NCBI RefSeq assembly: GCF_050908995.1
Contig: NC_135120.1
Location: forward strand, 5,717,433 to 5,781,432
Direction of reading: 5' to 3'
Length of the DNA stretch: 64,000 bases
DNA from: Andrena cerasifolii
Taxonomy: Eukaryota > Arthropoda > Insecta > Hymenoptera > Andrenidae
In this document: in pieces, positions 9,016 to 19,941 of the stretch
How the letters are laid out: each line of letters starts with the position of its first letter
Numbering within the stretch: the stretch's first letter is position 1
The notes under the pieces: model-generated
Told to the model about the DNA's origin: nothing
Databases searched by the model: none
The model's input: the letters and a program-made list of their open reading frames with translations, nothing else
Program-made: the position numbers and the translations under genes

Positions 9016-10582
9016 CACAGTGGGACAACCTGCTCCTTTTTGTGTTAAAATCGTAGAACTTTTGATAGGAATAAGATAGAGTAATGACTCTTTCTTGAGG
9101 TTAAAGCTATGGTGTTGCAGAATAAGGAAAAAATATTGAGAATATACGTCAAACAAGTTTGGACCTTGAAAATCTTCGTCAAAGTTGAAATTTTCGAAGA
9201 AAATTTCGGTTTTTCCGTTACAACGCGTGATTGTATTTTTTTCTTGACTTGTTATACATCATTTTCTACAGATTTTGACGTATTGAATTCGAATCTGTTC
9301 GCAGAATTTGTCTAAGCCTTTAGAATTTGAAGAAAAATGCGATTTAAGGGGTTACGCTCATAAGGGATGTTCGGCAACGCGGAAGTTCAAAAAATTATGA
9401 AACTCGGTGTGCAAGTAGAGTAGTTGATCCGTAACTCAACCCTATTTTTGTTGGTGTGATAATGCAATTTTTGGGGGTGAAATCATACCTTGAAAAAAAT
9501 GCAGAATTTTCTTTTCCGTGGAATATTTCGAGAATGCTGAGAGATATCGAAATGAAGTTAAAACAAAAGATACATCGTTTTCTTATATCTACAAAACCGC
9601 GTAAAAATAATTTTAAAAAAATCCATATTTTTCAAGTTGCCCCCACCACCAAGCCTTAAAATTGAGTTTTTGTATTTTGTAAATATATGCTGAAATACCT
9701 GTGGATAATCTCTTTTCATACATATAAATACTTGATGCGTTATATTTTGTTTGACAAACAAATAAAACCTCTATTACCGAATTTGAAGTCCATTTTAGCA
9801 GTTTCCATTAATAAAGTGGTTTCTGAAAGCCATATTTAAATTATTATTTATATAAAGTTTAGACAGCTTTCAATTATTTAAGCAAGACTCGTCGCTTGTT
9901 GTACATGCTGTATTGTTTGATTTCAGCATATATTTACAAAATACAAAAAATTAATTTTAAATGTTGGTGGTGGGGGTAACTTGAAAAATATGGATTTTTG
10001 AAAATTATTTTTACGCGGTTTTGTAGATATAAGAAAACGACGTATCTTTTGTTTAAACTTCTTTTCGATATCTCTTACCGTTCTCGAGATATTTCACGGA
10101 AAAGAAAATTCTGCATTTTTTTCAAGGAGTGATTTCACCCCCAAAAGTTGCAATAAGGCACCAACAAAAGATTGGGTTGCGTTACGGATGAACTACTCTA
10201 CTAGCACTCCGAGTTTTATAATTTTCTGAATTTCCGGGTTGCCGCACCCCTTGTGAGCGTGACCCCTTAAATCGCATTTTTCTTTATTTGAAAAATTTCA
10301 GATTTGAATTCAGCGCACCAAAATCTATACGAAATAATGTATACCAAGTCAAGAAAAACCTTCAACCACACGTTATAACGAAAAAACCGAAATTTTTTTC
10401 TCGAAAATGTCAAGTTTGACGTTGATTTTCAAGGTCAAAACTTATTTGTCATACACTCTCAATATTTTTCCCTTATTCTTCAACATCTTATCCTTAACCT
10501 CGAAAAAAATTCATCCCTCTATCCTATTCCTATGAAAAGCTCTACAATTTTGACACAAAAAGGAGCAGTTTGTCCCACTGTG
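9016..10582. mobile_element. Transib-like palindromic element, CACAGTG ends, 5-bp duplication
   Basis: Both ends begin CACAGTGGGACAA and continue CTGCTCCTTTTTGTGT inwards. GGCCG flanks the element exactly on both sides (9011-9015, 10583-10587), and copy 1 of the host family (GGGCCGGTG at about 5673) shows the uninterrupted site. CACAGTG-type ends plus a 5-bp GC-rich duplication fit the Transib superfamily, related to RAG recombinase and its signal heptamer. The arms span about 700 bp each. Halfway along each arm is TTAAGGGGTTACGCTC, so a TTAA-ended segment (9348-10266) forms the core. No transposase is visible. Confidence 0.7.
9348..10266. mobile_element. TTAA-bounded palindromic core inside the Transib-like element
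   Basis: TTAA lies at both borders (9344-9347, 10267-10270), with inverted ends GGGGTTACGCTCA and GGGGTCACGCTCA. The arms meet around 9665-9970, where CACCACCAA and its inverse bracket AAAATACAAAA. It resembles the TTAA foldbacks at 7979 and 29429 in style. It sits exactly on the symmetry axis of the outer palindrome, so it is either a nested piggyBac-like insertion or part of one inverted duplication. Confidence 0.6.
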
Positions 10583-10587
10583 GGCCG

Positions 10588-10679
10588 GTGCATGGTTGCA
10601 GTGGAATGCGTCCGTGAGGCGCTGTTGCCATTTTACAAGTTCGCGCGAGCGCGGGTTGCAGGATAAAACGATGACCCTG
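10588..10679. mobile_element. Family A copy 2, right end
   Basis: Text after the GGCCG target (TGGTTGCAGTGGAATGCGTC) parallels copy 1 at 5680-5770 and closes with GATGACCCTG then TA (10680-10681). Confidence 0.65.
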
Positions 10680-10681
10680 TA

Positions 10682-11466
10682 TATGTACCTGTGAGAATGT
10701 AGAAAGATTTGGAAAATTGAACACGTAATATTTTTATTTGTCTTTGTCTTTTACTTACTACTTTAAATTCTTTGATATGTACCCACGTGTTTTACGATAA
10801 GAAAATACTCTAACGCTAATACATTATACATGTATGCACAGGCAATTTTCCCAGACTTCACATCGACGTTATGAAAAAATGTATGCCCTGCGACCCCAGC
10901 TTGCCTCACCATCCCTTATTATCTTTGTTTCCACTAATCAAACCGAGGGTAAGCATGTTACTCGGACGTCTCAATGTATTTTGTAGAAACTGAAGGAAAT
11001 TAAACAGGGTGATGCGTAATCGCCATTGGCACTGACGACGTACGGCCAGTCTGCAATTATTTATACTTCAGCTGCTTCGATGCATGCAGGCGCGGCGATT
11101 CGATTAAAATTTTCACGCGGTGACGAGACGTGAACGAATTTCCGAGCGTTTCAGCCGCTGCACGGTAGTTTAATATCGCCGCCAAAATAACGAGAATTAC
11201 CGCTAAACTCTGGTGTACTTAAAACGTTCCATATATGCGAACCTGGTCACTTTTGTCCATTACACTACGCTTGCTATGATTATTAATAGTTTTAAAGGCT
11301 TTTTGGAATTTCATTTCTTCTTTGTTCTTCGAAAGCTTCCCTTGTAACGATCGTTGTGTTGGTATATAAGTGTATATTTGTGTATAAGTGTATATGTTGT
11401 AAGAACACATTAATATTTGGGAAGATTTACACTTTATAATCCTGCGTGCAAAATTGCTAAATGAGC
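10682..11466. other. Intergenic; one CAGGGTGATGCG end
   Basis: A CAGGGTGATGCGTAATCGCC motif at about 11005 looks like another mariner-type left end, but no matching right end was found. No gene is recognised. Confidence 0.35.
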
Positions 11467-12425
11467 CGTTTATTTTGAAAGTGGCGCAAGTCCATTTATG
11501 TTCGAATCGAGATACTGATGGGTTTGCGTTGGATTAAATTTAAAAATATGGGTAACAGATAACAGAGTAGTATAATTTTTTTGGGTTTCCAAGGGTGTCA
11601 AATTTATCATCCCAATTAGCATAATTAACATTATTTAAGAAATAATATGTGTTTGACTTACGCCACTTTCAAAATCAATGAATTGACGTTTTCAGTTCTT
11701 AAGAAAACAAAAGTCCATAGGAAAAGTAAATTTCCCTTGAAATAAAAATAAATGTACGCACTTTTATGTTATAAAATCGAAAAGAAATATTAAACTTTTA
11801 TTCGTTAAGTAATTTTTACATTAAAATTAATAATGTTTTATTAATTATTATTCAGTCTTCTCCAGTTTTTGTATGCGGGAGTGATTTAAAATAATTATGG
11901 TGTGCAGGTGGTATATTATATAATAAATCCATTAAGTCCTTATATTTTAGATTGTCTCGTTTTTTATAGTCCAAGTCGCGTATTCTAAAAAATTTTGTGC
12001 ATTTTATCTGTTTGCTGTAATTTTAGTTGCGACTGCCTTATGTCCCGCAGACATTTACTTTGAAAATCCGTCAGCGGATCGAAAGTGAAATTTGAGATTA
12101 AATTGTTTATAACAAATTTACTGCACATTGATAATTAAACTGCTACCTTGATAATTAAACATAAAGCTGTGATCTCAAAAAATTTTATTGCACAATATTT
12201 TACATATCCATTTGAAACTCTCACAATGGGACTTACGCCACTTTCAAAATAAACTTTTCCATCGCTTCATTAACCAGCATATTTTCGTTTTACGAAATTT
12301 TAATGATTTTAAATACATTAGTAACAATTTGCTTCAGAATGAAAAGATCATGTAGAAATGTAACTATTAAGACAGCTAAATCGATTTTTTTGGAAAATGG
12401 ACTTACGCCACTTTCAAAATAAACG
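11467..12425. mobile_element. Element with CGTTTATTTTGAAAGTGGCG ends
   Basis: The left end CGTTTATTTTGAAAGTGGCG is inverted at 12425. The core CTTACGCCACTTTCAAAAT also appears at about 11656 and 12230, so the terminal motif occurs four times, once forward and three times inverted. This suggests nested or reduplicated ends. No target duplication or coding region is visible. Confidence 0.55.
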
Positions 12426-12724
12426 TTTTTGTTTAAAAGTAGATCACATACTACGAGATTTTCGACTGCATTTTGAACTTAGTAAATTACAGAAACACTA
12501 AATTTTTATTGATAAGTGCTGATCACTGAAATACACTTTATTCTACATTTTCTTAGATAGTGATCAAGGGTGTCTGCTTTAAAAAGCTTAAGATTTTCTG
12601 TTAATTTTTGGTGTCACATTGTACTACTTTTTCTGAAAATAGTGCCTTTGTTCTACTACGTTTTTCTCCTTCAGCGATAGATACCATAGTACTGCGTAAA
12701 TATGTTGCTCGTTAACGCCCTTAA

Positions 12725-14115
12725 GGTAGTTCCTGAATAATCTACTAAAATCAAGAATTCTTTCAAATTTCGTGGAAAACAAATTTGGAATACAAGAAAC
12801 CCTTGTACAAAGTTTAAAATCGATTTACCATATAGTTATCTAGAAATTGTTAATTAAAGTCGATGCATTTACCACAGTGGCATATGGCAGAGTCGAAAAA
12901 AAGAGGGTTATAAGGTGAAAGTCCCAATTTCTGCTCAAGTCCCCATTTCTGCTCATTTCGTATTTTTCTTATTATTATAAGCGTTGCGTTTGTACTATAG
13001 TTCAAACAAAATAATTCTAAATTATTTGAACATTTATGCGAGTGTTCACGAGGTTGGGCCCAATCAAAAAGTTCTTATTTAATAACAAAAACAGATACAG
13101 TATTGCGCTCTGGATGTAGATTTTTGTACTATTTTTAATTTTTTTTTAAGTAGAAAACAGGTGATTAGGTTTAGGGCCAAGTGAATCACCGTCGTGTCCG
13201 CATTTCTACTCACCAAAATTTTAGCAACATAACCTCACAATTCAATATATGCTGTAACCTCTCTTTCTATTCGAAGGCATTTTATTTTTTGTTTATCATT
13301 ATTTTATGCTTTACTGTTGCGTTATAAAACATCTCCGTAAAAGATGTAACTTATTTTAACCTGAAAAGGCAATATTATGTGAGCAGAAGTTGCTACAAAT
13401 GCTGAGCAGAAATACGTACATTTGGAGCATTGTATTTAATTACAAATTACTAGTAGTTAAACATCTTGAAATAGCTTTCTGAAATAGTTTTCGACTGGTT
13501 GATTTATTATTAAAGAATTAATCAATTACTCTGCAAATTTGTATCGCAAACAAATTTTTTACACCTTCTTTCCGACGAGTAACCTCTTAAATGAGCAGAA
13601 ATTGGGACATTCACCTTAGTTTCAGTTTTTCTTCTGAAACAGGAACACTATATTCAAGAAGTGTACCAAAATTGGCAAAAAAGTACATCGAAATGTCAGC
13701 AAATGTATTTATTAATTTCTGCAAAACTGACCACATCATAAATGCCCATAAGAAATAGGTTTTTTAGAAACAACGTAGAGCAGTCAACGTGGCAACGTCG
13801 CAAAATCGATATGTATAGACATTTAAATAGCGAACGACGATTCAAATTCATATGAATATTTTTCCTGAAATTTTGGTTACAAAAAACGCTCCAAATGAAT
13901 GCGACGTTGCCAGATCTGCTGCTCCAATTCACTACGCTAACCAATTTAATATTCTATTTTCGTATTACAATTATTTATATTAACATTGAATTTTTTAAAA
14001 TATAAATACATGACGTTAAAAATTATTATTATTATTTCTATAGTACCATACTACTTTATATTTATCGTTTATTACTGAACTCTAATTTGACTAACATAGT
14101 TGGTTAGGAGCTACC
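12725..14115. mobile_element. Possible TTAA-flanked element with GGTAGYTCCT ends
   Basis: TTAA lies at 12721-12724 and 14116-14119, bounding GGTAGTTCCT on the left and GGTAGCTCCT inverted on the right. The repeat is only about 10 bp, so this is a tentative piggyBac-like call. It contains the TA-flanked miniature at 12913-13616. Confidence 0.35.
12913..13616. mobile_element. pogo-like miniature, ends AGGTGAAAGTCCCAATTTC
   Basis: The left AGGTGAAAGTCCCAATTTCT and the right end inverted (AGGTGAATGTCCCAATTTCT) are flanked by TA on both sides (12911-12912, 13617-13618). The motif CATTTCTGCTC recurs just inside. No ORF is preserved. It resembles in style the other TA-flanked miniatures of this window. 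Confidence 0.7.
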
Positions 14116-14119
14116 TTAA

Positions 14120-14846
14120 TAATTCTTCGTATCGCATTATTACTTTTTTCAAAATTGTGTCTTTTTTACTTATTAGAATTGGAAATTATATTCAGTACCG
14201 AATGGCTCCTATAGTGCGATTATTCTTACTTTTATTGTAATCAAATTTCGCAGCAGTGCGGAAAACAAGTTAGTGTTTCGTTCTCGCCACATTAATTACC
14301 ATAAAATTCGAAATATCATTTTTCATTATTTAAATGCGTTATGTTATTCTTTTTAGGACTCTGTTTTATTTAATTTTCCTCGTATAGAGTTGGAGCAGGG
14401 TAAAATGTTTCGAGTGTAAGTAATTAGTATAGTTTAGTGCAATATAAACTATTCTAAAAGACATTACAGCTTTTCTGGCCAGGATGTTAATTTTCCTTCT
14501 CGCTCTCTCGGCCTTACTGACACCATTTCCTCTCCCGGGAGGTGTTTTGAAAATTCCGTGATAATTTTCTGATAATCGCGCGTCCTAAAGTCGCGCGAGT
14601 GTCGTGAAAAAAGGGTTGCAGGACTACGGCGTAATTTACTCGATGATAAGCTGTGCAATTAACTTCCATGCAGACCAGATTAAACTTTTGATTAAATCGT
14701 ATCGTCCATGTGGTTTTCCTAAACGTAATTTAAGTTTCAGATAAAAGTTCTGTTAAATAGTATGTCTTAAAATTTGATGCTCAATATTATATCGTAAACT
14801 TCAGCTTTCAGATGGAAAAGATAATTCTTATACGAAACGTTTGAGT
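14120..14846. other. Intergenic
   Basis: AT-rich, with a GC patch at 14500-14640. No gene or element boundary is recognised. Confidence 0.4.
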
Positions 14847-15062
14847 AATGTAATTTACTATTTTGGATATTAGATTTGGATATTTTGAGTATTAATGTAA
14901 TTTACTATTTTGGATATTAGATTTGGATATTTTGAGTATTAATGTAATTTACTATTTTGGATATTAGATTTGGATATTTTGAGTATTAATGTAATTTACT
15001 ATTTTGGATATTAGATTTGGATATTTTGAGTATTAATGTAATTTACTATTTTGGATATTAGA
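14847..15062. repeat. 47-bp tandem repeat, about 4.5 copies
   Basis: The unit starts AATGTAATTTACTATTTTGG and contains TTAGATTTGGATATTTTGAG. Starts are at 14847, 14894, 14941, 14988 and 15035 (partial). The units are virtually identical, so the expansion is recent. Confidence 0.9.
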
Positions 15063-15287
15063 TTACAATATTGTAACGAAAACAGTATGTGCAAATTTCA
15101 AGTATAGATAAGTAGAGTAAAATGGATTGTGCGACTCTAATTTTGGAAAGCAACGTGTTCCTACAAAACACCCCTTCTTATGATGAGACATTCCTCTATA
15201 ATTCTTACACATACTTGCGATTGTAACAATAGTATAAATCTGTCAGCGTCCGCGGTCACATGTAATAATAACATAAAAGCAGGAGTA

Positions 15288-15795
15288 GGGTAAACTATAC
15301 AATGATTGGCACCCTAAGCAGAAGTCCGAATTGGAATGTCTATATTTTTTTGTGAAGTTTTTATATGGTCCTCATTTTCAGTTATTATCAATGATTATGG
15401 ATTTCTCGTTAAAATAAAACTTCTTGAGCACCTATTAAGTCTTTTATTTTAAAAATATTCGATAAAAAACAAAAATAGGCATAAAAGTACAATCATTGGC
15501 ACCCTAAAATTTGAGGTTATATACAAAAACATACGTAGTCAAAAACGAAGTTTGAAGTGTTTAAACAGACTATTTCATTCGCTATTAAATACCTACAACA
15601 CTTAGTAAATCTGTAATTCAAACCATTACTTAGTTATAAAGCGACAAAATATATTTACCTACCCCTTATCAAAATGGGCTTTGCAGTGTTGTAGTGAAAG
15701 AAAAATAAAAAATTGTAAAAAAGTACTTTTTAAGCTTGTACTTCTTAATATTTTACTTTTTAATCAGGAGTGCCAATGATTAGTGCAGTTTACCC
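15288..15795. mobile_element. pogo-like miniature GGGTAAACT, copy 1 (508 bp)
   Basis: The ends GGGTAAACTATACAATGATT and inverted GGGTAAACTGCACTAATCAT are flanked by TA (15286-15287, 15796-15797). An internal inverted TGCCAATGATT motif recurs near 15500. A second copy in opposite orientation is at 20052-20655. Confidence 0.78.
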
Positions 15796-16012
15796 TATAT
15801 ACTTTTTGATATTAATGTAGGTGAATTATTATCAAATATTCTATATAATTTACCCTATGTAATTGTAATTATAAAAGCGAATCAAAAGATAATTCAAGGT
15901 ATTGTGGAAAATGATGACAATGACAACGAAAATATTATCTATCGTTGAAAGTCTTCAAAATATTCCTTTCCTTGAGGCACAAGAAGAGTGTAATTTTCCG
16001 TATACTTAATAT

Positions 16013-17013
16013 TAGGGTTTGTCGGTTTTTAAAAACCGGTTTTTATTTTTTAATTTGTAAATTTAAAACCGGGTTTTAAATTTAAAAAACCGGTTTTTAT
16101 TTTTGAATTTGTAAAATTCGAAAACCGGGTTTTAAATATAGAAAACCGGTTTTTATTTATGAATTTGTAGAATTCGAAAACCGTGTTTTAAATTTAAAAA
16201 ACCGGTTTTTATTTATGAATTTGTAGAATTCGAAACCCGGGTTTTAAATTTAAAAAAACTGGTTTTTATTTATGAATTTGTAGAATTCGAAAACCGGGTT
16301 TTAAATTTAAAAAAGCCCGTTTTATTTATGAATTTGTAGAATTCGAAAACCGGGTTTAAAATTTAAAAAACCGGTTTTTATTTATGAATTTGTAGAATTC
16401 GAAAACCGTGTTTTAAATTTAAAAAACCGGTTTTTATTTATGAATTTGTAGAATTCGAAAACCGGGATTTAAATTTAAAAAAAACTGTTTTATAAATTAG
16501 AATTAATATGCAGAAATGAATTAATTGTTTAATTAGAAACATTTTTACTTGAAACTCGCCTCGGACACAAGCATATTGTAGCACGTAACAGTTTGCTCAT
16601 TACTGTAAAACTGTATTCCCGAGTTCATATTTTCATATTTTACACTGAAAAAAAATTATATTTTGTGCGAATTTTAGTATTTTTTTCATTTGATTTTGTA
16701 TGCAGTCTATTGTGTTATATCTTTGTAGATCCATAAATATTAAATGAACTAAAAAATTGTGCTGATTTTAGTTAAATTAATTTTAATTTATTTTTTTGGT
16801 TTTGTATAGATACAGTAAATTTTATTTTCTTATATTTTTGTAATTCCACAAATATTAAAAAAACTGAACATTTTAAAAATAAGTACAAATATTTGTTTAC
16901 TATTTTAATTATATATTTTTTGTGAAAATTCGAAAACCGGTTTAACCTGCTTTTGGGGACTAGTGGAATTCGAAAACCGTTTTTTCCAAAAGTTGGTTTT
17001 TGTATAAACCCTA
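16013..17013. mobile_element. hAT-type AAACCGG element, family D copy 1, with expanded internal array
   Basis: The element begins TAGGGTTTGTCGGTTTTT and ends in the inverse of TAGGGTTTATACAAAAACC. The flanks CTTAATAT (16005-16012) and CTTAATAA (17014-17021) form an 8-bp duplication with one mismatch, as in hAT. The left third is a tandem array of a 56-57-bp unit. The right end repeats AATTCGAAAACCGGTT. Other copies are at 19942-21164 and 34217-34696. Confidence 0.78.
16017..16494. repeat. 56-57-bp tandem array (about 8 units) inside family D
   Basis: Each unit has AACCGGTTTTTATTTATGAA followed by TTTGTAGAATTCGAAAACCG. TATGAATTT starts are at 16158, 16214, 16271, 16327, 16383 and 16439. The short copy at 34217 has about one unit, so the array grew after insertion or in a sublineage. 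Confidence 0.88.
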
Positions 17014-17222
17014 CTTAATAAATAAAAAATTTACGTTATTCGTCCTGTAGTTATTTGTCCACCTCAGCTATTCATATTTCTGTTATTCCATTTAAAACGC
17101 AGAACGAATAACGTCAGACAAGAAAAAAAAAAGTTCTAGTATCCAAAAATCCTTTTATCCGAACAAATGTGTCCCTCTTCTTAGCAGCTCTATTGTTTCA
17201 GTTGGATGTTCGCCAAAGGATA

Positions 17223-17623
17223 GGGTAAACCAACCAGTAATTGACCGCATACCAGTTCATGACCATTAGGCAAAGAAATATCAATTATAAATATAAACAT
17301 TATCATACATTTATAAATGAAATGTAGTCACACTTTTAATATCCTACATTCTCAGTTACGCGCATTAAGCAAACACTAACAAGTACAATTCTTATTAAAA
17401 GCCTGCAGTCATTTACATGACTCCCACTCGTTTTGCATTTTAAAATAATTTTTTTTAAAATTACAATAAGAATAAGTAAACATTTTTATAAAAATTTCAA
17501 GAGAAATAACTCTAAATGCAATTTCAACAGTTATTTTGCTGTTACACAAAAATATATCCAACCATTAATCTCAAAGATCCATAGATTCAACAATCATTCG
17601 ATCATCCACCGGTTGGTTTACCC
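17223..17623. mobile_element. Miniature with GGGTAAACCAACC ends
   Basis: GGGTAAACCAACCAGT on the left is matched by the inverse of GGGTAAACCAACCGGTGG at the right. TA precedes the left end, but the right flank is ACTA, so the duplication is not clean. It shares the leading GGGTAAAC with the 15288 family. Confidence 0.55.
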
Positions 17624-17754
17624 ACTAACTTCAAGGAATCCGCTCCTGTTCGTTCTATAGCTGGCCGCGGGGAAGTCGTTGGATTTCCGAAAAAGCAGAG
17701 CAGCCGCGCTGGCTGGAATCTTATCGTTTCGTTGCCGCACGAGTCCGGAGGATA

Positions 17755-18472
17755 GTGTCTGAAAAGATCTGCGATAATTCCACAACGGTTTCGCCACGAG
17801 GACATGGGGAGCACGACGTGTCTCGCGGAACGTGTATCGCGTGTTGCCTAATGGTGGAAGGAAACGTTATCCAGAGGCGGGCAATGGACGGGCATTACTG
17901 TACGGCGTGCCCTGGTAGGGCCGGGAGAAGTCAGCCTCCGGGATATGGACTCGTACTCAGTCTTCGAACTGGCCTCGTACCGCGCTCTATGCACAGTCTG
18001 TCACACAGGCCCGCGAAGAGCGGCAGCTTAGTTAACAACACCGCGTGGTGCTCCGACATCGCCTACCCCGGCCAGCACGTTGTCCACATCATCCGCGCCG
18101 CGTTCCCCAGTGTCGCGCAATTGCGTGAGTTCTTTATCCCGAACTCGGACGTTCCAACGACTCCGACAGACTTAAAGACACATCCCCGTTCCCCCGCCGA
18201 GTGTTTCCGCTTTAACGCTAGGACTATCGGTTGCTCGTGCTTGATACCTCAGCTCGCTGACTTACCCGAGACCGCGAGGACGACAGCGACGTCCAGAAGG
18301 GGACCTACCGGGATTTACGTGCCTTTGATCGATCTGGAATCAGACGGACGCAAGACTGAGCGACTGGATGCGGTATCAACGAAAGGAACAGCCAACCGAA
18401 GCGACAGTTTTCGAGGAAAGACCATGGGCGTGCTGCTGATCGGATTGCTGCCCCTGCTCTCCCTCGTATCGG
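17755..18472 (+). other. GC-rich putative leader of the signal-peptide gene
   Basis: GC-rich sequence remains open in one frame from an ATG at 17755 through the downstream ATG at 18424 and on to 18558. The translation has no recognisable domain and an erratic composition, so I read it as a 5' leader or exon 1 rather than a 267-residue protein. An N-terminally extended product cannot be excluded because the frame is continuous. Confidence 0.35.
18424..18472 (+). CDS. Probable first coding exon: signal peptide of an unidentified secreted or membrane protein
   Basis: The ATG sits in a good initiation context (AGACCATGG) and encodes MGVLLIGLLPLLSLVS, a short classical signal peptide: a hydrophobic Leu-rich core and small residues at the end (VSG). 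Directly after it is a strong 5' splice site (TCGG|GTAAGG, cut after 18472, phase 1). The peptide would direct the protein into the secretory pathway. No downstream exon is recognised, so the first intron probably leaves the window or the next exon is short and diverged. The identity of the gene is unknown. Confidence 0.5.
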
Positions 18473-19213
18473 GTAAGGTGATCCGTATATTGCTGCGTTC
18501 CGGGGCCTTTTTTGCTCTTTTCTATTCCTTGGTAGGAGTGAGTTTCAAAGCAGAGTAGGCGATAAGCCGATGGAGAGGGAAGTGTTTAGTAAGGGCGAAA
18601 GGATTCTTGGTAAATTGTGCAGCAGCTTCAGAATTTTTTTTTTTTTTTTAAATGTATGGAGGATTGATATTAAGGTTGAGTTTAATTCGCCAGCAAGCGT
18701 TGTAATTTCTGTTAGCGATCATTGGTTGCCCAGCTCTATCCGCTGAACTTCGATGATTCTAGCGGCGGTGAATTTAATTGCTGCCAATTCTGGGTGATTA
18801 ACTGCGAGTGTTAAAAAATATTTATTCCCGCACCGCTTGTCGCGGAGCATCGATAATTGCCGGTTACTTTATTCCGCGAGCCCGAAAGTGAGCGATGGAA
18901 AATTCTGGGCGGTTACAAGAGGCAAGTATTTTGCCGAGATGTTATTTGGGTATGTCGAATATGTAGTTGTTTGGTTGGTGTTAATTATCCAACTGCTGCT
19001 CGGATGTCTATGGAAACAGTGTTTAGAAAAAGGTTTAGAATTGTAATTTTGTATAGTGTATATTATGAAAAATTATAAGCGCAAAATTTCCTTTGATTAT
19101 TTGTAAATTATCTTTGCTGAAATTGGATACACCTTATTGCAAGTAGTACAGTAGATGGCATTAATTTGATAATAATATTTTTATAAGCACTTAAGTACAC
19201 AATTACGTTTCAA
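18473..19213. other. Likely start of first intron
   Basis: No second exon or element is recognised. A T-run lies at about 18636-18650. Confidence 0.35.
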
Positions 19214-19217
19214 TTAC

Positions 19218-19935
19218 GGGGACCTTCTGACCTAGAGCCCGAAAAAATAGGTGATCTTTAGGAATTAATTAAAGGAAAACTACGATATATAATTTAATGG
19301 GACTTTTTGCATTGTACTAAGGATGTTTTAAATTATAGAAATATATTTTTTGTTTTATAATTAATCATGGCAGACGGCACTGGGGAGTCGTTAAAATCAA
19401 GGCGTCAAAAAATTGATCCAAATCGGTGGGACTTGTATCTCCGAAAGTTATTATCCGATTCGACTGAAACTTTTCTTATTTTGAAGAATATACTTCTGGC
19501 TAAGAGGGACATCAGAAAAAAATACAAAAATAACATTTTTTTAGAAAATAACGACACTTGAAGTTTGAAATCACTTTTCCCTATAGTTTTCATCCTTTCA
19601 ACGCCTTTCAAAATTATAAATTTTCACTATTTTGTAATTTTGTCTGCTATCTCCCTAGCCAGAAGTATATTCTTCAAAATAAAAAAAGTTTCAGTCGAAT
19701 CGGATAATAACTATTGGAAATACAGGTCCCACCGTTTTGAGAACACTGTTTCGAGAAAAACGCGTTTAAAGTTTTACGTGGGCGGTTGTTGCTCAGGCAT
19801 TTGCCGCTACTCAAATGCCTATAACATCGGGAATATTACGAATTTCAACAAATACTTTTAAACACTTATTCCTAAAAGGTTGAACATTCGCAAAATGAAA
19901 TAAAAAAAAATCGACTTTTAGACCGGAACCTCCCC
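19218..19935. mobile_element. TTAA element family B, copy 1
   Basis: The left end GGGGACCTTCTGACCTAGAG (flank TTAC, a mutated TTAA) pairs with the right end inverse GGGGAGGTTCCGGTCTAAAA (flank TTAA, 19936-19939). The interior has inverted sub-blocks around ATAACTTTCGGAGATACA and CAGAAGTATATTCTTCAAAA. No transposase is present. Copy 2 is at 30966-31696 in opposite orientation. The short ORFs here are not conserved between copies. Confidence 0.7.
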
Positions 19936-19941
19936 TTAAAG

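Noticed and set aside
11003..11025. Lone CAGGGTGATGCG mariner-type end
   Set aside because: No matching right end was found; reported only within the spacer description.
17755..18558. 267-codon ORF as a complete protein
   Set aside because: No domain, odd composition, and a splice donor inside it right after a convincing signal peptide. A short first coding exon is the better reading.
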